Below the pieces are notes generated by a model. It was not told the origin of the DNA and made no database searches. It saw only the letters and a program-made list of their open reading frames with translations. From Acidobacteriaceae bacterium (GTDB lineage Bacteria > Acidobacteriota > Terriglobia > Terriglobales > Acidobacteriaceae), in assembly GCA_025360645.1 (NCBI GenBank), contig JANYBT010000069.1, positions 1-38,347 of the forward strand: 38,347 bases of DNA. The letters are read 5' to 3'. Position 1 is the stretch's first letter, and each line of letters opens with the position of its first letter. The translations under genes were made by a program, and so were the position numbers. Of the stretch, positions 25,696 through 34,678 are shown piece by piece.

Positions 25696-26901
25696 TCACA
25701 CCCGCTCCAACACCACCGCGATTCCCTGACCCACCCCAATGCACATCGCGCAGAGAGCGTACTTCCCTTGACTGCGTTGCAGTTGGTAGGTCGCGGTGGT
25801 GACTAACCGCGCCCCACTCGCCCCAAGAGGATGGCCGATGGCGATCGCCCCGCCGTTCGGGTTCACCTGCGGAGCATCATCGGCGAGACCGAGTTGGCGA
25901 AGCACGGCCAGCGCCTGCGACGCAAAAGCTTCGTTGAGTTCAATTACATCCATGTCCCTGAGGCTGAGGTTGGCCTTGGCCAAAGCTTTCTGCATGGCGA
26001 ACACCGGCGCAATGCCCATGACCCGCGGGGCGACTCCCGCCGTGGCGGAGCACACCACGCGCGCCTTGGGCGTCAGACCGTAGCGAAGCGCGACTGCCTC
26101 GGTGGCAATCAGCAGCGCTCCCGCGCCATCGTTCACGCCGGATGCGTTGCCGGCCGTCACCGTGCCATCCGGCTTGACGATGGGGTTCAGTCTGGCCAAG
26201 GCTCCGAGCGTAGTGTCCGCGCGCGGGTGCTCATCCTGAGACACGACGACCAGTTCAGTTTTTTTCGTGGGAAGGGTGACGGGAACAATCTCGTCGGCCA
26301 GGCGACCGCTTCGCATGGCGTCCGCAGTACGCTGCTGGCTGCGAAATGCGAAAGCGTCCTGGTCTTCGCGGGAGACATGAAACTCGTCAGCCACATTCTC
26401 CGCGGTCTCTGACATGGAATCGACACCGTATTTGGCTTTCATCCGCGGATTGACGAAACGCCAGCCCAGGGTCGTGTCTTCCATTTTCATGGTGCGAGAG
26501 AACGCAGCGTCGGCTTTGCCAATGACGAAGGGCGCGCGCGACATGCTCTCCACTCCACCGGCAAGAATGAATGACGATTCCCCGCTCTTGATGGCGCGCG
26601 CGGCGGTGGCGACCGCATCCAGACTCGACCCGCACAGGCGATTGATGGTGCAGCCGGAAACTTCCTTGGGCAGACCCGCCAACAGCAACGCCATGCGTCC
26701 GACATTGCGGTTGTCTTCTCCAGATTGATTGGCGCAACCGTAAATGACGTCGTCGAGCGCACCCCAGTCCACGCCGCGGTTGCGCTCCATCAGAGCCCGG
26801 ATAGGAATCGCGGCGAGGTCGTCGGTGCGGACGCCAGACAGAACTCCTCCGTACCGCCCAAAGGGAGTGCGTATGGCATCGCAAATGAAGGCCTGCTCCA
26901 T
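25696..26901 (-). CDS. pcaF: Thiolase, 3-oxoadipyl-CoA/acetyl-CoA acyltransferase
   Basis: This 401-residue enzyme is a complete thiolase. The acylated cysteine is C90 in INRLCGSSLDA; the C-terminal motifs NEAFA, GGAIAIGHPLGASGARL and CAMCIGVGQG supply the catalytic His and second Cys. YGCANQSGEDNRNVGRMA and the length closely fit the 3-oxoadipyl-CoA thiolases PcaF and PaaJ, which split 3-oxoadipyl-CoA into succinyl-CoA and acetyl-CoA at the end of aromatic degradation. No other gene of that pathway is nearby, so a general beta-ketothiolase role in fatty acid or ketone metabolism cannot be excluded. It is cytoplasmic. It starts 7 bp after the stop of the small secreted-protein gene and is probably cotranscribed with it. 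Confidence 0.85.
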   Translation of the reverse strand: MEQAFICDAIRTPFGRYGGVLSGVRTDDLAAIPIRALMERNRGVDWGALDDVIYGCANQSGEDNRNVGRMALLLAGLPKEVSGCTINRLCGSSLDAVATAARAIKSGESSFILAGGVESMSRAPFVIGKADAAFSRTMKMEDTTLGWRFVNPRMKAKYGVDSMSETAENVADEFHVSREDQDAFAFRSQQRTADAMRSGRLADEIVPVTLPTKKTELVVVSQDEHPRADTTLGALARLNPIVKPDGTVTAGNASGVNDGAGALLIATEAVALRYGLTPKARVVCSATAGVAPRVMGIAPVFAMQKALAKANLSLRDMDVIELNEAFASQALAVLRQLGLADDAPQVNPNGGAIAIGHPLGASGARLVTTATYQLQRSQGKYALCAMCIGVGQGIAVVLERV

Positions 26902-26908
26902 GAAAACG

Positions 26909-27361
26909 CTACCGCCTTTCGCCCGTGGGCGCTATGCCAAATTGTTTTGCGATTAAGTCTAATTCGGCTTTTACTTTCCCCCAGTCAGCGCTGGTGCGCG
27001 CGTCGAGGGAGACTCGTTGGAGAAGGCTGTCAATCTGGTCTGCGCTGGCCAGGACGGTGCGCAGTTCTGTGTCAGCCTTCTTCTCTTTCTGAAAGTGTTT
27101 CAGCATGGTCTCAGTCTGTTTCTGAAAAGTTTCGACCAGGGCCTTGGCGTCCTTCTCCGCACTGGTCTTGCGGATGGTGCTCTTGCCAATCGACGACTTG
27201 AAGCTGTCGCGGAATTCTTTGGCATCTGGCTTCAGGTTCTTCATCAGGCGTCCGACATCCTGATCGCTCATCCGGCTTTGCGCCGAGCTTGCGCCCACCC
27301 AAACGGCGATGAGAGCCGCCACCATCGCCAGCGTTTCTGCCCTGCGCGCCCAATGCTTCAT
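26909..27361 (-). CDS. Small secreted helical protein of unknown function
   Basis: I do not recognise this 150-residue protein. It starts at an ATG at 27361 with a strong GGAGG 7 bases upstream. Residues 1-27 form a Sec signal peptide (RR, then a hydrophobic core, ending ASSAQ). The mature part is highly charged and predicted helical, with lysine-rich heptad-like stretches (KALVETFQKQTETMLKHFQK) that could form a coiled coil. No cysteine or catalytic motif stands out. It lies first in a likely two-gene operon with the thiolase. A periplasmic structural or binding role is possible but unsupported. Confidence 0.7.
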   Translation of the reverse strand: MKHWARRAETLAMVAALIAVWVGASSAQSRMSDQDVGRLMKNLKPDAKEFRDSFKSSIGKSTIRKTSAEKDAKALVETFQKQTETMLKHFQKEKKADTELRTVLASADQIDSLLQRVSLDARTSADWGKVKAELDLIAKQFGIAPTGERR

Positions 27362-27487
27362 CCCAAGCCTCCGAAATAGATTTTCTCTGCCGATCGTTTG
27401 GCCGACAGCGTTCCCGGTTTCCTAGAATACAGTAGCGCGTAGTCGGAAACGAAGCGGCTCTGCGGGTGCGCTTTTTTGGGCCGGGCA

Positions 27488-27515
27488 TTGCGAGTACAAT
27501 CCGGAGTGCTATTAA
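27488..27515 (+). promoter_or_regulatory. Possible sigma-70-type promoter of the sugar-binding lipoprotein gene
   Basis: TTGCGA (27488-27493) and TATTAA (27510-27515) are separated by 16 bases and lie about 42 bases before the ATG at 27557. The match to the consensus is partial. Confidence 0.35.
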
Positions 27516-27556
27516 ACTAGCTGGCAAACGCGTCGCTGGCCGCTCCGGAGGATCAT

Positions 27557-28558
27557 ATGTCGCATTCGCAAAAATTACTCACGGCGGTTTTAGTGGGCTG
27601 CGTAGTCGCGCTGACGAGTTGCGGTGCGCAGCACGACGACAACGAGAAATTTGTCCTGGTAGCGAACAATCTCCCCATTCCCTACTGGCAAGCGGCGGCG
27701 GCGGGATTCACGCAAGCCGCGGCACCGCTCAAGGTAAAAATCGAAATTGTTGGGCCCGACACCTTTGATCCCGCCGCCGAACAGCAGGCCTTTCAGCGCG
27801 CCGTGCAGCAGAAAGCGACGGGAATTCTGGTATCGGTCGCCGATCCCAAGCTTCTGCAAGACGACATCGATAAAGCGATTGCAGCGGGCATTCCCGTGAT
27901 AACAATTGACTCCGACGCCCCTGCCAGCAAGCGCCTGTTTTCCATCGGCACCAACAACTACGAGGCCGGCTTGACTGGAGCGAAACGGCTGATCGCCGAA
28001 TTGAAAGGCAAAGGCAACGTGGTGGTGTTCACCATGCCGGAACAAACCAATCTGGCGGAGCGGTTGAAGGGCTATCGCGACGGCCTCGACTCTCATTCCA
28101 TGATCAAGATCATTCAAGTGGTGGACATCAAGGGCGATCCGCGGGTGGCGTTCGACACTACGACGACGATTCTGGGCGACAAGAAACAGCACGTGGACGG
28201 CTTTGTGTGCCTGGAAGCGCTGGCCGGCAAGGAAATCGCCGCGGTCCTCAACAACAACAAAGTCACGGACCGGGTGGTAATCGCGATGGATACCGACTCC
28301 GACACGCTGGACTGGATCCAAAAAGGCGTCATCGCCGCGACCATCGCACAGAAGCCTTACACCATGGCTTTCGTTGGCATGAGAATGCTGGACGAACTCT
28401 ATCACCACAAGGTTTCACCGCTGGACTCGAACTGGAGCACGAACAGCTTCGCGCCCATCCCGGCCTATGTGGACACCGGCAGCACCCTGGTGGACAAATC
28501 GAATCTGGAGGCTTTCCAGCAGGCCAAGAAGTCCGTCGGCACAAGCGGACAAAAATAG
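27557..28558 (+). CDS. Sugar ABC-type substrate-binding lipoprotein
   Basis: This 333-residue protein is a periplasmic-binding-protein-like (Peripla_BP_4, ribose/xylose type) solute receptor. Its lipobox LTSC puts the lipidated cysteine at C22. The mature part shows the family pattern: NNLPIPYWQAAAAGF, QQKATGILVSVADP, IPVITIDSDAPASKRLFSIGTNNYEAG, then VVVFTMPEQTNLAERLKGY and VIAMDTDSDTLDWIQKG. A GGAGG ribosome-binding site lies 5 bases before the ATG. No permease or ATPase gene is adjacent in this window, so it either serves a transporter encoded elsewhere or acts as a sensor. The likely ligand class is a monosaccharide, by fold and by the glycosidase genes downstream. Confidence 0.87.
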   Translation: MSHSQKLLTAVLVGCVVALTSCGAQHDDNEKFVLVANNLPIPYWQAAAAGFTQAAAPLKVKIEIVGPDTFDPAAEQQAFQRAVQQKATGILVSVADPKLLQDDIDKAIAAGIPVITIDSDAPASKRLFSIGTNNYEAGLTGAKRLIAELKGKGNVVVFTMPEQTNLAERLKGYRDGLDSHSMIKIIQVVDIKGDPRVAFDTTTTILGDKKQHVDGFVCLEALAGKEIAAVLNNNKVTDRVVIAMDTDSDTLDWIQKGVIAATIAQKPYTMAFVGMRMLDELYHHKVSPLDSNWSTNSFAPIPAYVDTGSTLVDKSNLEAFQQAKKSVGTSGQK

Positions 28559-28681
28559 ACGTTCGCGGAGTCTCAAGCGATGGGCCGCGAGCTTTGGCAG
28601 GGCCAGGCAGGGGCACATCGCAAACGCCTCGTCAGTCTGCGACAATCTCTTGTCCTAACCCACAGCAAAACAGAAATTAAA

Positions 28682-28711
28682 ATTGAGACGCTCGCTATTG
28701 AGACGCTCACT
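28682..28711 (+). repeat. 15-bp tandem duplication ahead of the GlcG/HbpS-like gene
   Basis: ATTGAGACGCTCGCT (28682-28696) is followed at once by ATTGAGACGCTCACT (28697-28711), with one difference. The pair ends 17 bases before the start of the next gene. It may be a replication-slippage duplication or paired binding sites. Confidence 0.6.
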
Positions 28712-28728
28712 ACAGGAGAACATTCATC

Positions 28729-29121
28729 ATGACGCTCGAAGACGCCCGCCGGATTATTGCCGCAGCGGAAAAGAAAGCCAAAGAAATCGGTCAACCCATG
28801 AACATCGCAGTCGCGGATGAAGGCGGCAACCTGGTGTCGCACGTGCGCATGGACGGCGCGTGGCTGGGCAGCATCGATATCTCAATCAAGAAGGCCTACA
28901 CTTCGCGGGCCTTCGACATTGCAACCAAGGATCTGGCCACGCACTCGCAATCGGGCAACCAGTTTTTTGGGATTCATGCCTCAAACAACGGCAAGATCAT
29001 GATCTTTGCCGGGGGCATTCCGCTGAAGCGGGACGGCAAGGTGGTGGGTGCAATCGGCGTGAGCGGCGGCTCGGGCGACCAGGACCACGCAGTCGCAGAG
29101 GCTGGTGCGGCCGCATTCTAG
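28729..29121 (+). CDS. GlcG/HbpS family (DUF336) heme-binding-like protein
   Basis: This 130-residue cytoplasmic-looking protein has no signal peptide. It matches the GlcG/HbpS fold throughout, with LEDARRIIAAAEKKAKEIG, MNIAVADEGGNLVSHVRMDGA, SIDISIKKAYTSRAF and GGIPLKRDGKVVGAIGVSGG. The last motif is the signature of the family. HbpS of Streptomyces binds heme and senses redox stress; other members sit beside glycolate or propanediol genes with no defined role. AGGAG is 10 bases before the ATG. It is followed by a PLP decarboxylase gene on the same strand. Function here is not assigned. Confidence 0.85.
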   Translation: MTLEDARRIIAAAEKKAKEIGQPMNIAVADEGGNLVSHVRMDGAWLGSIDISIKKAYTSRAFDIATKDLATHSQSGNQFFGIHASNNGKIMIFAGGIPLKRDGKVVGAIGVSGGSGDQDHAVAEAGAAAF

Positions 29122-29243
29122 AGCAAAAAGCGCCCGGCGCGAATAGGAGAGCAGGCTGGCTTGCCGGCACCATTTCGGCGTGCACCATCCCGGCTTGCTC
29201 CCGCTTCTTCCGGTGCTTCACCACTCGCCCTCGGGGACCCAGC

Positions 29244-30665
29244 ATGACTCCAGAAGAATTTCGCCAGACTGGACACCAAATCGTGGATTGGATCGCGGAC
29301 TACCGCGCGAATGTGGCGCAACTTCCGGTGATGGCGCGCACCGCTCCCGGCGGGATCAAGGCCCAGCTACCCGGCCAGCCTCCGCAGACGCCAGAAACTT
29401 TCGCAGCGATTCTCCGCGATCTGGATGCCATCATTGTGCCGGGGCTTTCGCACTGGCAACACCCGGCATTTTTCGGATACTTCCCTTGCAATGGCTTGCC
29501 TGCGAGTGTGCTGGGAGACTACGTAAGCACGGGCCTCGGAGTGTTGGGGCTGTCGTGGCAGTCCAGCCCGGCGCTGACCGAACTCGAGGAAGTGGTTACC
29601 GACTGGATGAGGCAGATGGTCGGGCTATCGGACGCATGGAGCGGAGTGATTCAAGATACCGCCTCGACCAGTAGTCTGATCGCGCTGCTGTGCGCGCGGG
29701 AGCGATCGTCCAACTACAGCCTGAGCCGCGGCGGACTGCAAGACGAGCCCGCGCCGTTGGTGGTCTATGCCTCGGCGCATAGTCACAGTTCGGTAGACAA
29801 AGCCGCACTGCTGGCGGGATTTGGCCGCGACAATGTGCACGTGGTTCCGCACGGCGCGCACTATGCCATGGATGCGGGCGCGCTGGAACAACTGGTGGAA
29901 CACGATCTCGCTGCCGGACAGAAGCCCTGCGCGGTGGTGGCCACCACCGGAACCACCACTTCTACCGCGCTGGATCCGGTGGGCGAAATCGCAGCGGTGG
30001 CGAAGAAATACGGGCTCTGGCTGCATGTGGACGCGGCTATGGCTGGCTCCGCCATGGTCCTGCCGGAGTGCCGCTGGATGTGGCAAGGAATTGAAGGGGC
30101 CGACTCGCTGGTGCTAAACGCGCATAAGTGGCTGGGAGCGGCGTTCGATTGTTCTCTGTATTACGTGCGGGATTCCGAACACCTGGTGCGCGTGATGTCC
30201 ACCAATCCCAGCTATTTGCGGTCGGCAGCGGATAGTCAGGTGAAAAATTTGCGGGACTGGGGTCTGCCGCTGGGGAGGCGGTTTCGTGCGCTGAAGCTGT
30301 GGTTTTTGATTCGTGAGCAAGGGGTCGAGGGGCTGCAAACGCGCCTGCGCCGCGATCTGGCCAACGCACTATGGTTCGCCGAACAGGTTCGCGCGCAACC
30401 GGACTGGCGGGTGATGGCGCCAGTACCGTTGCAAACGGTGTGCGTTCGCCACGAACCCGCAGGACTGGAAGGCGATGCGTTAGACCGCCACACCCTGGCA
30501 TGGACGGACCGAATCAACCAGTCTGGCCGAGCCTACCTTACGCCGGCGATCCTGGACAGGAGATGGATGGTGAGGGTTTCGGTGGGCGCCGCGTCCACCG
30601 AGCGGGCGCACGTGGAGGCGCTATGGGCACTGATGCGGGAAGAGGCTGAAGGCACGCAGCGGTAG
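29244..30665 (+). CDS. Group II PLP-dependent decarboxylase (aromatic L-amino acid decarboxylase-like)
   Basis: This 473-residue enzyme starts at the ATG at 29244, with GGGGA 6 bases upstream; the longer in-frame extension would overlap the preceding gene. It has the group II decarboxylase layout: an N-terminal MTPEEFRQTGHQIVDWIADY segment, HPAFFGYFPCN, LTELEEVVTDWM, a TASTSSLIALL phosphate loop, D263 in VDAAMAG pairing with the PLP ring nitrogen, and the PLP lysine K295 in NAHKWLG. Relatives decarboxylate tryptophan, tyrosine, phenylalanine or DOPA to amines, and some oxidise phenylalanine to an aldehyde. Substrate choice cannot be read here. No amine transporter or dehydrogenase lies nearby. 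Confidence 0.88.
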   Translation: MTPEEFRQTGHQIVDWIADYRANVAQLPVMARTAPGGIKAQLPGQPPQTPETFAAILRDLDAIIVPGLSHWQHPAFFGYFPCNGLPASVLGDYVSTGLGVLGLSWQSSPALTELEEVVTDWMRQMVGLSDAWSGVIQDTASTSSLIALLCARERSSNYSLSRGGLQDEPAPLVVYASAHSHSSVDKAALLAGFGRDNVHVVPHGAHYAMDAGALEQLVEHDLAAGQKPCAVVATTGTTTSTALDPVGEIAAVAKKYGLWLHVDAAMAGSAMVLPECRWMWQGIEGADSLVLNAHKWLGAAFDCSLYYVRDSEHLVRVMSTNPSYLRSAADSQVKNLRDWGLPLGRRFRALKLWFLIREQGVEGLQTRLRRDLANALWFAEQVRAQPDWRVMAPVPLQTVCVRHEPAGLEGDALDRHTLAWTDRINQSGRAYLTPAILDRRWMVRVSVGAASTERAHVEALWALMREEAEGTQR

Positions 30666-30710
30666 AATGAGTCGGGCCGGGATTGACCGGAGGATTGGCG
30701 GAGAACTGTC

Positions 30711-30716
30711 AGGGGG
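30711..30716 (+). promoter_or_regulatory. Ribosome-binding site of the GH27 gene
   Basis: AGGGGG touches the ATG at 30717, too close to serve it, but stands 6 bases before the in-frame GTG at 30723. This favours the GTG as the start. Confidence 0.5.
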
Positions 30717-30722
30717 ATGCCA

Positions 30723-31889
30723 GTGAAGGTTTCGCGCAGCACGGTTGTTTTCGCTCTACTCTTGTCCGCGATCGTCTTCGCTGGCACCGAAACAGTTCCT
30801 CAGTCATCCCCGGCGTTAGAGCCTTTGGCGCGGACTCCACCCATGGGCTGGAACAGTTGGAACAAATTTGCCTGTGACGTCAGTGAGCGCTTGATCCGCG
30901 AAACGGCCGATGCGATGGTGAGCAGCGGCCTGCAGGCGGCGGGCTATCAGTATGTGAACATCGATGATTGCTGGCAGGTGAGCCGCGACGCAGGCGGCAC
31001 CATCGTCGCAGACTCTTCCCGCTTCCCTTCTGGAATCAGGGCCCTGGCCGACGATGTTCACCGCAAAGGGCTGAAGCTTGGCATCTACACCGATGCGGGC
31101 ACCCTGACTTGCGAAAAACGCCCGGGCAGCTTGAATCACGAGACGCAAGACATGAAGACCTACGCAGCGTGGGGAGTTGACTACGTCAAGGTGGATTGGT
31201 GTCATGCTGAAGGGCTGGATCCCGAGGTTCAATACGCGAAGTTCCGAGACGCAATCGCCGGGGCGGGCCGCCCGATCGTTTTCAGTATCTGCAATTGGGG
31301 AGTGAAAGCACCCTGGCGATGGGGCGCGGCCACCGGCAATTTGTGGCGGACGACGGGAGACATCGGCGACACCTTCGATCGCATGTCGGTGATTGGGTTC
31401 AGTCAGAATGGCTTGGAAAAGTTTTCCGGGCCCGGCCACTGGAACGATCCCGACATGCTGGAAGTGGGCAATGGCGGCATGAATCGCAATGAATACCGGA
31501 CCCACATGGGACTCTGGGCGCTGCTGGCGGCCCCGCTGCTGGCGGGCAATGACCTGCGCACTATGACCGCCGAAACCAAAGAGATTCTCACCAACCCTGA
31601 GGTCATCGCGGTGGACCAGGACAAGCGCGGTGTGCAGGGACACCGGGTGGGGCAGGAAGGCCCGCTTGAGGTCTGGGTAAGACCACTCGCGGATGGGAGC
31701 CAGGCGGTGGGTTTATTTAACCGCGGAGAAGGCGCGACCAACATCACCCTCGAGTTCAAAGCGATCGGGCTGTCGTCTCCGGTAAAGTTGCGCGATCTTT
31801 GGGAGCGCAAAGAGCTGGGAACTTTCCAGAGCTCATACACCGGGGAGGTGCCGCAGCACGGGGTGGTGCTGCTGAGGGTTTCGAAGTAG
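30723..31889 (+). CDS. Exported GH27 alpha-galactosidase
   Basis: This 388-residue enzyme (GTG start at 30723; ATG at 30717 is the alternative) has a Sec signal peptide of about 22 residues. The GH27 signatures are all present: PPMGWNSWNKF, YVNIDDCW, the nucleophile aspartate in DYVKVDWC (D158 from this start), and RTTGDI with the acid/base aspartate (about D213). WNDPDMLEVGN and LAAPLLAGNDLR follow. The C-terminal 90 residues are the usual antiparallel beta domain. Family 27 enzymes release terminal alpha-galactose from melibiose, raffinose or galactomannan by retention; a beta-L-arabinopyranosidase activity also occurs in GH27. It is probably periplasmic. The GH63-like gene follows 78 bp downstream. 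Confidence 0.92.
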   Translation: MKVSRSTVVFALLLSAIVFAGTETVPQSSPALEPLARTPPMGWNSWNKFACDVSERLIRETADAMVSSGLQAAGYQYVNIDDCWQVSRDAGGTIVADSSRFPSGIRALADDVHRKGLKLGIYTDAGTLTCEKRPGSLNHETQDMKTYAAWGVDYVKVDWCHAEGLDPEVQYAKFRDAIAGAGRPIVFSICNWGVKAPWRWGAATGNLWRTTGDIGDTFDRMSVIGFSQNGLEKFSGPGHWNDPDMLEVGNGGMNRNEYRTHMGLWALLAAPLLAGNDLRTMTAETKEILTNPEVIAVDQDKRGVQGHRVGQEGPLEVWVRPLADGSQAVGLFNRGEGATNITLEFKAIGLSSPVKLRDLWERKELGTFQSSYTGEVPQHGVVLLRVSK

Positions 31890-31956
31890 ATCTGCGAAAA
31901 AGTCTCAGCCGTTGGTGGAAGTGCAGAGCGAATACTGAACGAGATTCAGGAAGTCC

Positions 31957-31961
31957 AGGAG
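31957..31961 (+). promoter_or_regulatory. Ribosome-binding site of the GH63-like gene
   Basis: AGGAG lies 6 bases before the ATG at 31968 and only 3 before the in-frame GTG at 31965. This favours the ATG. Confidence 0.55.
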
Positions 31962-31967
31962 AAGGTG

Positions 31968-34625
31968 ATGACGCAGGAGGAGATGCGGCTGGCGGCATCG
32001 GATGCCCGCCAGGAGCACTGGAAACGGTGGGGGCCTTATGTCGCCGAGCGTGCGTGGGGGACGGTGCGCGAGGACTATAGCGCTAATGGCGACGCGTGGA
32101 ATTACCTGCCGCATGATCACGCTCGTTCGCGTGCTTACCGTTGGAATGAGGATGGCTTGGCCGGGATTTGCGACCGCCACCAGTTCCTCTGTTTTGCGCT
32201 GGCGCTGTGGAACGAGCGCGATCCGATTCTAAAGGAACGTCCGTTCGGCCTCGGCGGCACCGAGGGGAATCACGGCGAAGACGTAAAGGAATACTACTTC
32301 TACCTCGACAACACGCCCACCCATTCTTACATGAAGTACCTGTACAAGTATCCGCAGGCGGAGTTCCCCTACGTGAACTTGCTGCAGGAGAACCGCGGCC
32401 GTAACAAGTTTCAACCGGAATACGAATTACTGGATACCGGCATCTTCAACGAAGACCGTTACTTTGACGTTGGGGTGGAGTACGCCAAAGCTGAGGTCGA
32501 GGACATCCTGGTCAAGATCACGGTAAGCAATCGCGGCCCGGAGGCAGCGAGCCTGCGCCTGTTGCCGACGATTTGGTTCCGCAATACTTGGTCGTGGGGC
32601 AGGGATGCCGCTCGCCCCCAATTGCACCAGAGCAACGCTGCTCCCAATCCGGTCATTGAACTCGACCACAGCCAACTGGGCAAGCTCTGGCTGCATTGTG
32701 AAGGCTCGCCGGAGTTGCTGTTCACCGAAAACGAAACTAATAGCGAACGGTTGTTTGGAACGAAGAATCGCACGCCTTATGTGAAAGATGGGATCGACAA
32801 CTATGTGGTGAATGGGAGTCAAGCGGCAGTCAATCCGGAACACTCGGGCACCAAGGCGGCCGCGCACTACAAGTTGACAGTGGGAGCAGGCGAGACGATT
32901 GTGGTCCGGCTCCGGCTGACCAAGAGTGAAACCAAGAGTGGCACCGCTTTCGACGGCTTTGATTCCATCTTCGCTCTGCGCCAGCAGGAAGCCGATGAGT
33001 ACTACCGCACTGTCATCCCGCAAGAGTTGTCGCCGGATGCGCAGAGCGTGATGCGTCAGGGATTTGCCGGCATGTTGTGGTCGAAGCAGTTCTATCACTA
33101 CATCGTTAAAGACTGGCTGGAAGGCGACCCGGGGTATCCGCCGCCACCGGCGGAGCGGTGGGAAGGCCGCAACCACGACTGGACCCATCTTTTCAATTCC
33201 GACGTGATTTCCATGCCCGACAAGTGGGAATACCCGTGGTATGCCGCCTGGGATCTGGCGTTCCACTGCATCCCGCTGGCGCTGGTGGATTCCAACTTTG
33301 CCAAAGATCAACTGGTGCTGATGCTGCGCGAGTGGTACATGCGTCCCAACGGACAGACCCCGGCTTATGAGTGGTCGCTAGGCGACGTGAATCCTCCGGT
33401 GCACGCCTGGGCAGCCTGGCGCGTATACCAGATTGACCGGAAGCTGCACGGCAAAGGCGACCGCGAGTTCCTGCAACGCGTGTTTCACAAACTGATGTTG
33501 AATTTCACCTGGTGGGTGAACCGCAAAGACGCCGACGGAATGAACATCTTCGAGGGCGGGTTCCTGGGGCTGGACAACATTGGAGTGTTCGACCGGAGCA
33601 AGCCGTTGCCTACCGGAGGATTCATCGAGCAGTCAGACGCCACCAGTTGGATGGCGATGTACTCGCTGAATCTGCTGGCCATTGCGCTCGAGCTGGCGCG
33701 GGAAGATCCGGCCTACGAAGATGTGGCCAGCAAATTCTGGGAGCACTTTGTGTTCATCGCAAACGCCATGAGCCACCGCGGCCAGGACGGCGTGGGGTTG
33801 TGGAACGAAGAAGACGGCTTCTTCTATGACGTGCTGAAGATGCCCGACGGCTCTCAATTTCCCATCAAGCTGCGCTCCATGGTGGGATTGATTCCGCTGT
33901 TTGCGGTGGAAACTCTGGAGCCAGATTTATTGGACAAGTTGCCCGGCTTCAAGAGGCGCCTGGAGTGGTTTGTGGACAACCGCCCCGATCTGACTGGCAA
34001 TGTGGCTTGCATGCGCACTCCCGGCGTGGGGGAGCGGCGGTTGCTCTCGATTGCGACTGCAGACCAGTTGCGCAGGATCCTCAGCGTCATGCTGGATGAG
34101 AAGGAATTTCTTTCGCCTTGCGGCATCCGCGCACTCTCGCAGTATCACCGCGACCATCCCTACATTGTTTCGGTGGATGGGACGGAGCACCGGGTGGACT
34201 ACGAGCCCGCAGAATCCACGACCGGAATGTTCGGAGGGAACTCGAACTGGCGCGGGCCGGTGTGGTTCCCGCTCAACTACCTGCTGATCGAGTCGCTGCA
34301 GAAATTTCATTACTACCTGGGCGATGACTTTAAAGTTGAGTTCCCTACCGGGTCGGGCGCCACCTACAATTTGTGGGATGTAGCGGGCGAACTATCCCGC
34401 CGCATGGCCACCACTTTTTTGCGCGACGAAAACGGCCGCCGCCCGGTGTTTGGCAATGTGGAAAAATTCCAAAGCGACCCGCATTGGCGAGATTACATCC
34501 TGTTTCACGAATACTTCCACGGCGACAATGGGGCGGGACTCGGCGCCAGCCACCAAACCGGCTGGACCGGCATCGTGGTCAAGATGTTGCAGCAGAGCGG
34601 GGAGCCCGCCAAGCCACGAGGCTGA
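31968..34625 (+). CDS. GH63-like (mannosylglycerate hydrolase-type) glycosidase
   Basis: This 885-residue protein resembles the MGH1-like/GH63 glucosidase group. The N-terminal quarter has [35 protein letters not shown] and [19 protein letters not shown]. The (alpha/alpha)6 region has [55 protein letters not shown] and [16 protein letters not shown]. No signal peptide is present, unlike the other glycosidases here, so it probably acts in the cytoplasm. GH63 enzymes cut alpha-glucosides or mannosyl- and glucosylglycerate. The substrate in this organism is not clear. It shares strand and probably transcript with GH27. Confidence 0.82.
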   Translation: MTQEEMRLAASDARQEHWKRWGPYVAERAWGTVREDYSANGDAWNYLPHDHARSRAYRWNEDGLAGICDRHQFLCFALALWNERDPILKERPFGLGGTEGNHGEDVKEYYFYLDNTPTHSYMKYLYKYPQAEFPYVNLLQENRGRNKFQPEYELLDTGIFNEDRYFDVGVEYAKAEVEDILVKITVSNRGPEAASLRLLPTIWFRNTWSWGRDAARPQLHQSNAAPNPVIELDHSQLGKLWLHCEGSPELLFTENETNSERLFGTKNRTPYVKDGIDNYVVNGSQAAVNPEHSGTKAAAHYKLTVGAGETIVVRLRLTKSETKSGTAFDGFDSIFALRQQEADEYYRTVIPQELSPDAQSVMRQGFAGMLWSKQFYHYIVKDWLEGDPGYPPPPAERWEGRNHDWTHLFNSDVISMPDKWEYPWYAAWDLAFHCIPLALVDSNFAKDQLVLMLREWYMRPNGQTPAYEWSLGDVNPPVHAWAAWRVYQIDRKLHGKGDREFLQRVFHKLMLNFTWWVNRKDADGMNIFEGGFLGLDNIGVFDRSKPLPTGGFIEQSDATSWMAMYSLNLLAIALELAREDPAYEDVASKFWEHFVFIANAMSHRGQDGVGLWNEEDGFFYDVLKMPDGSQFPIKLRSMVGLIPLFAVETLEPDLLDKLPGFKRRLEWFVDNRPDLTGNVACMRTPGVGERRLLSIATADQLRRILSVMLDEKEFLSPCGIRALSQYHRDHPYIVSVDGTEHRVDYEPAESTTGMFGGNSNWRGPVWFPLNYLLIESLQKFHYYLGDDFKVEFPTGSGATYNLWDVAGELSRRMATTFLRDENGRRPVFGNVEKFQSDPHWRDYILFHEYFHGDNGAGLGASHQTGWTGIVVKMLQQSGEPAKPRG

Positions 34626-34678
34626 GATGCGACGACCCGCGGATAAGCGGAAGCGCCTAACCGCCTGGGAGCACCGCG

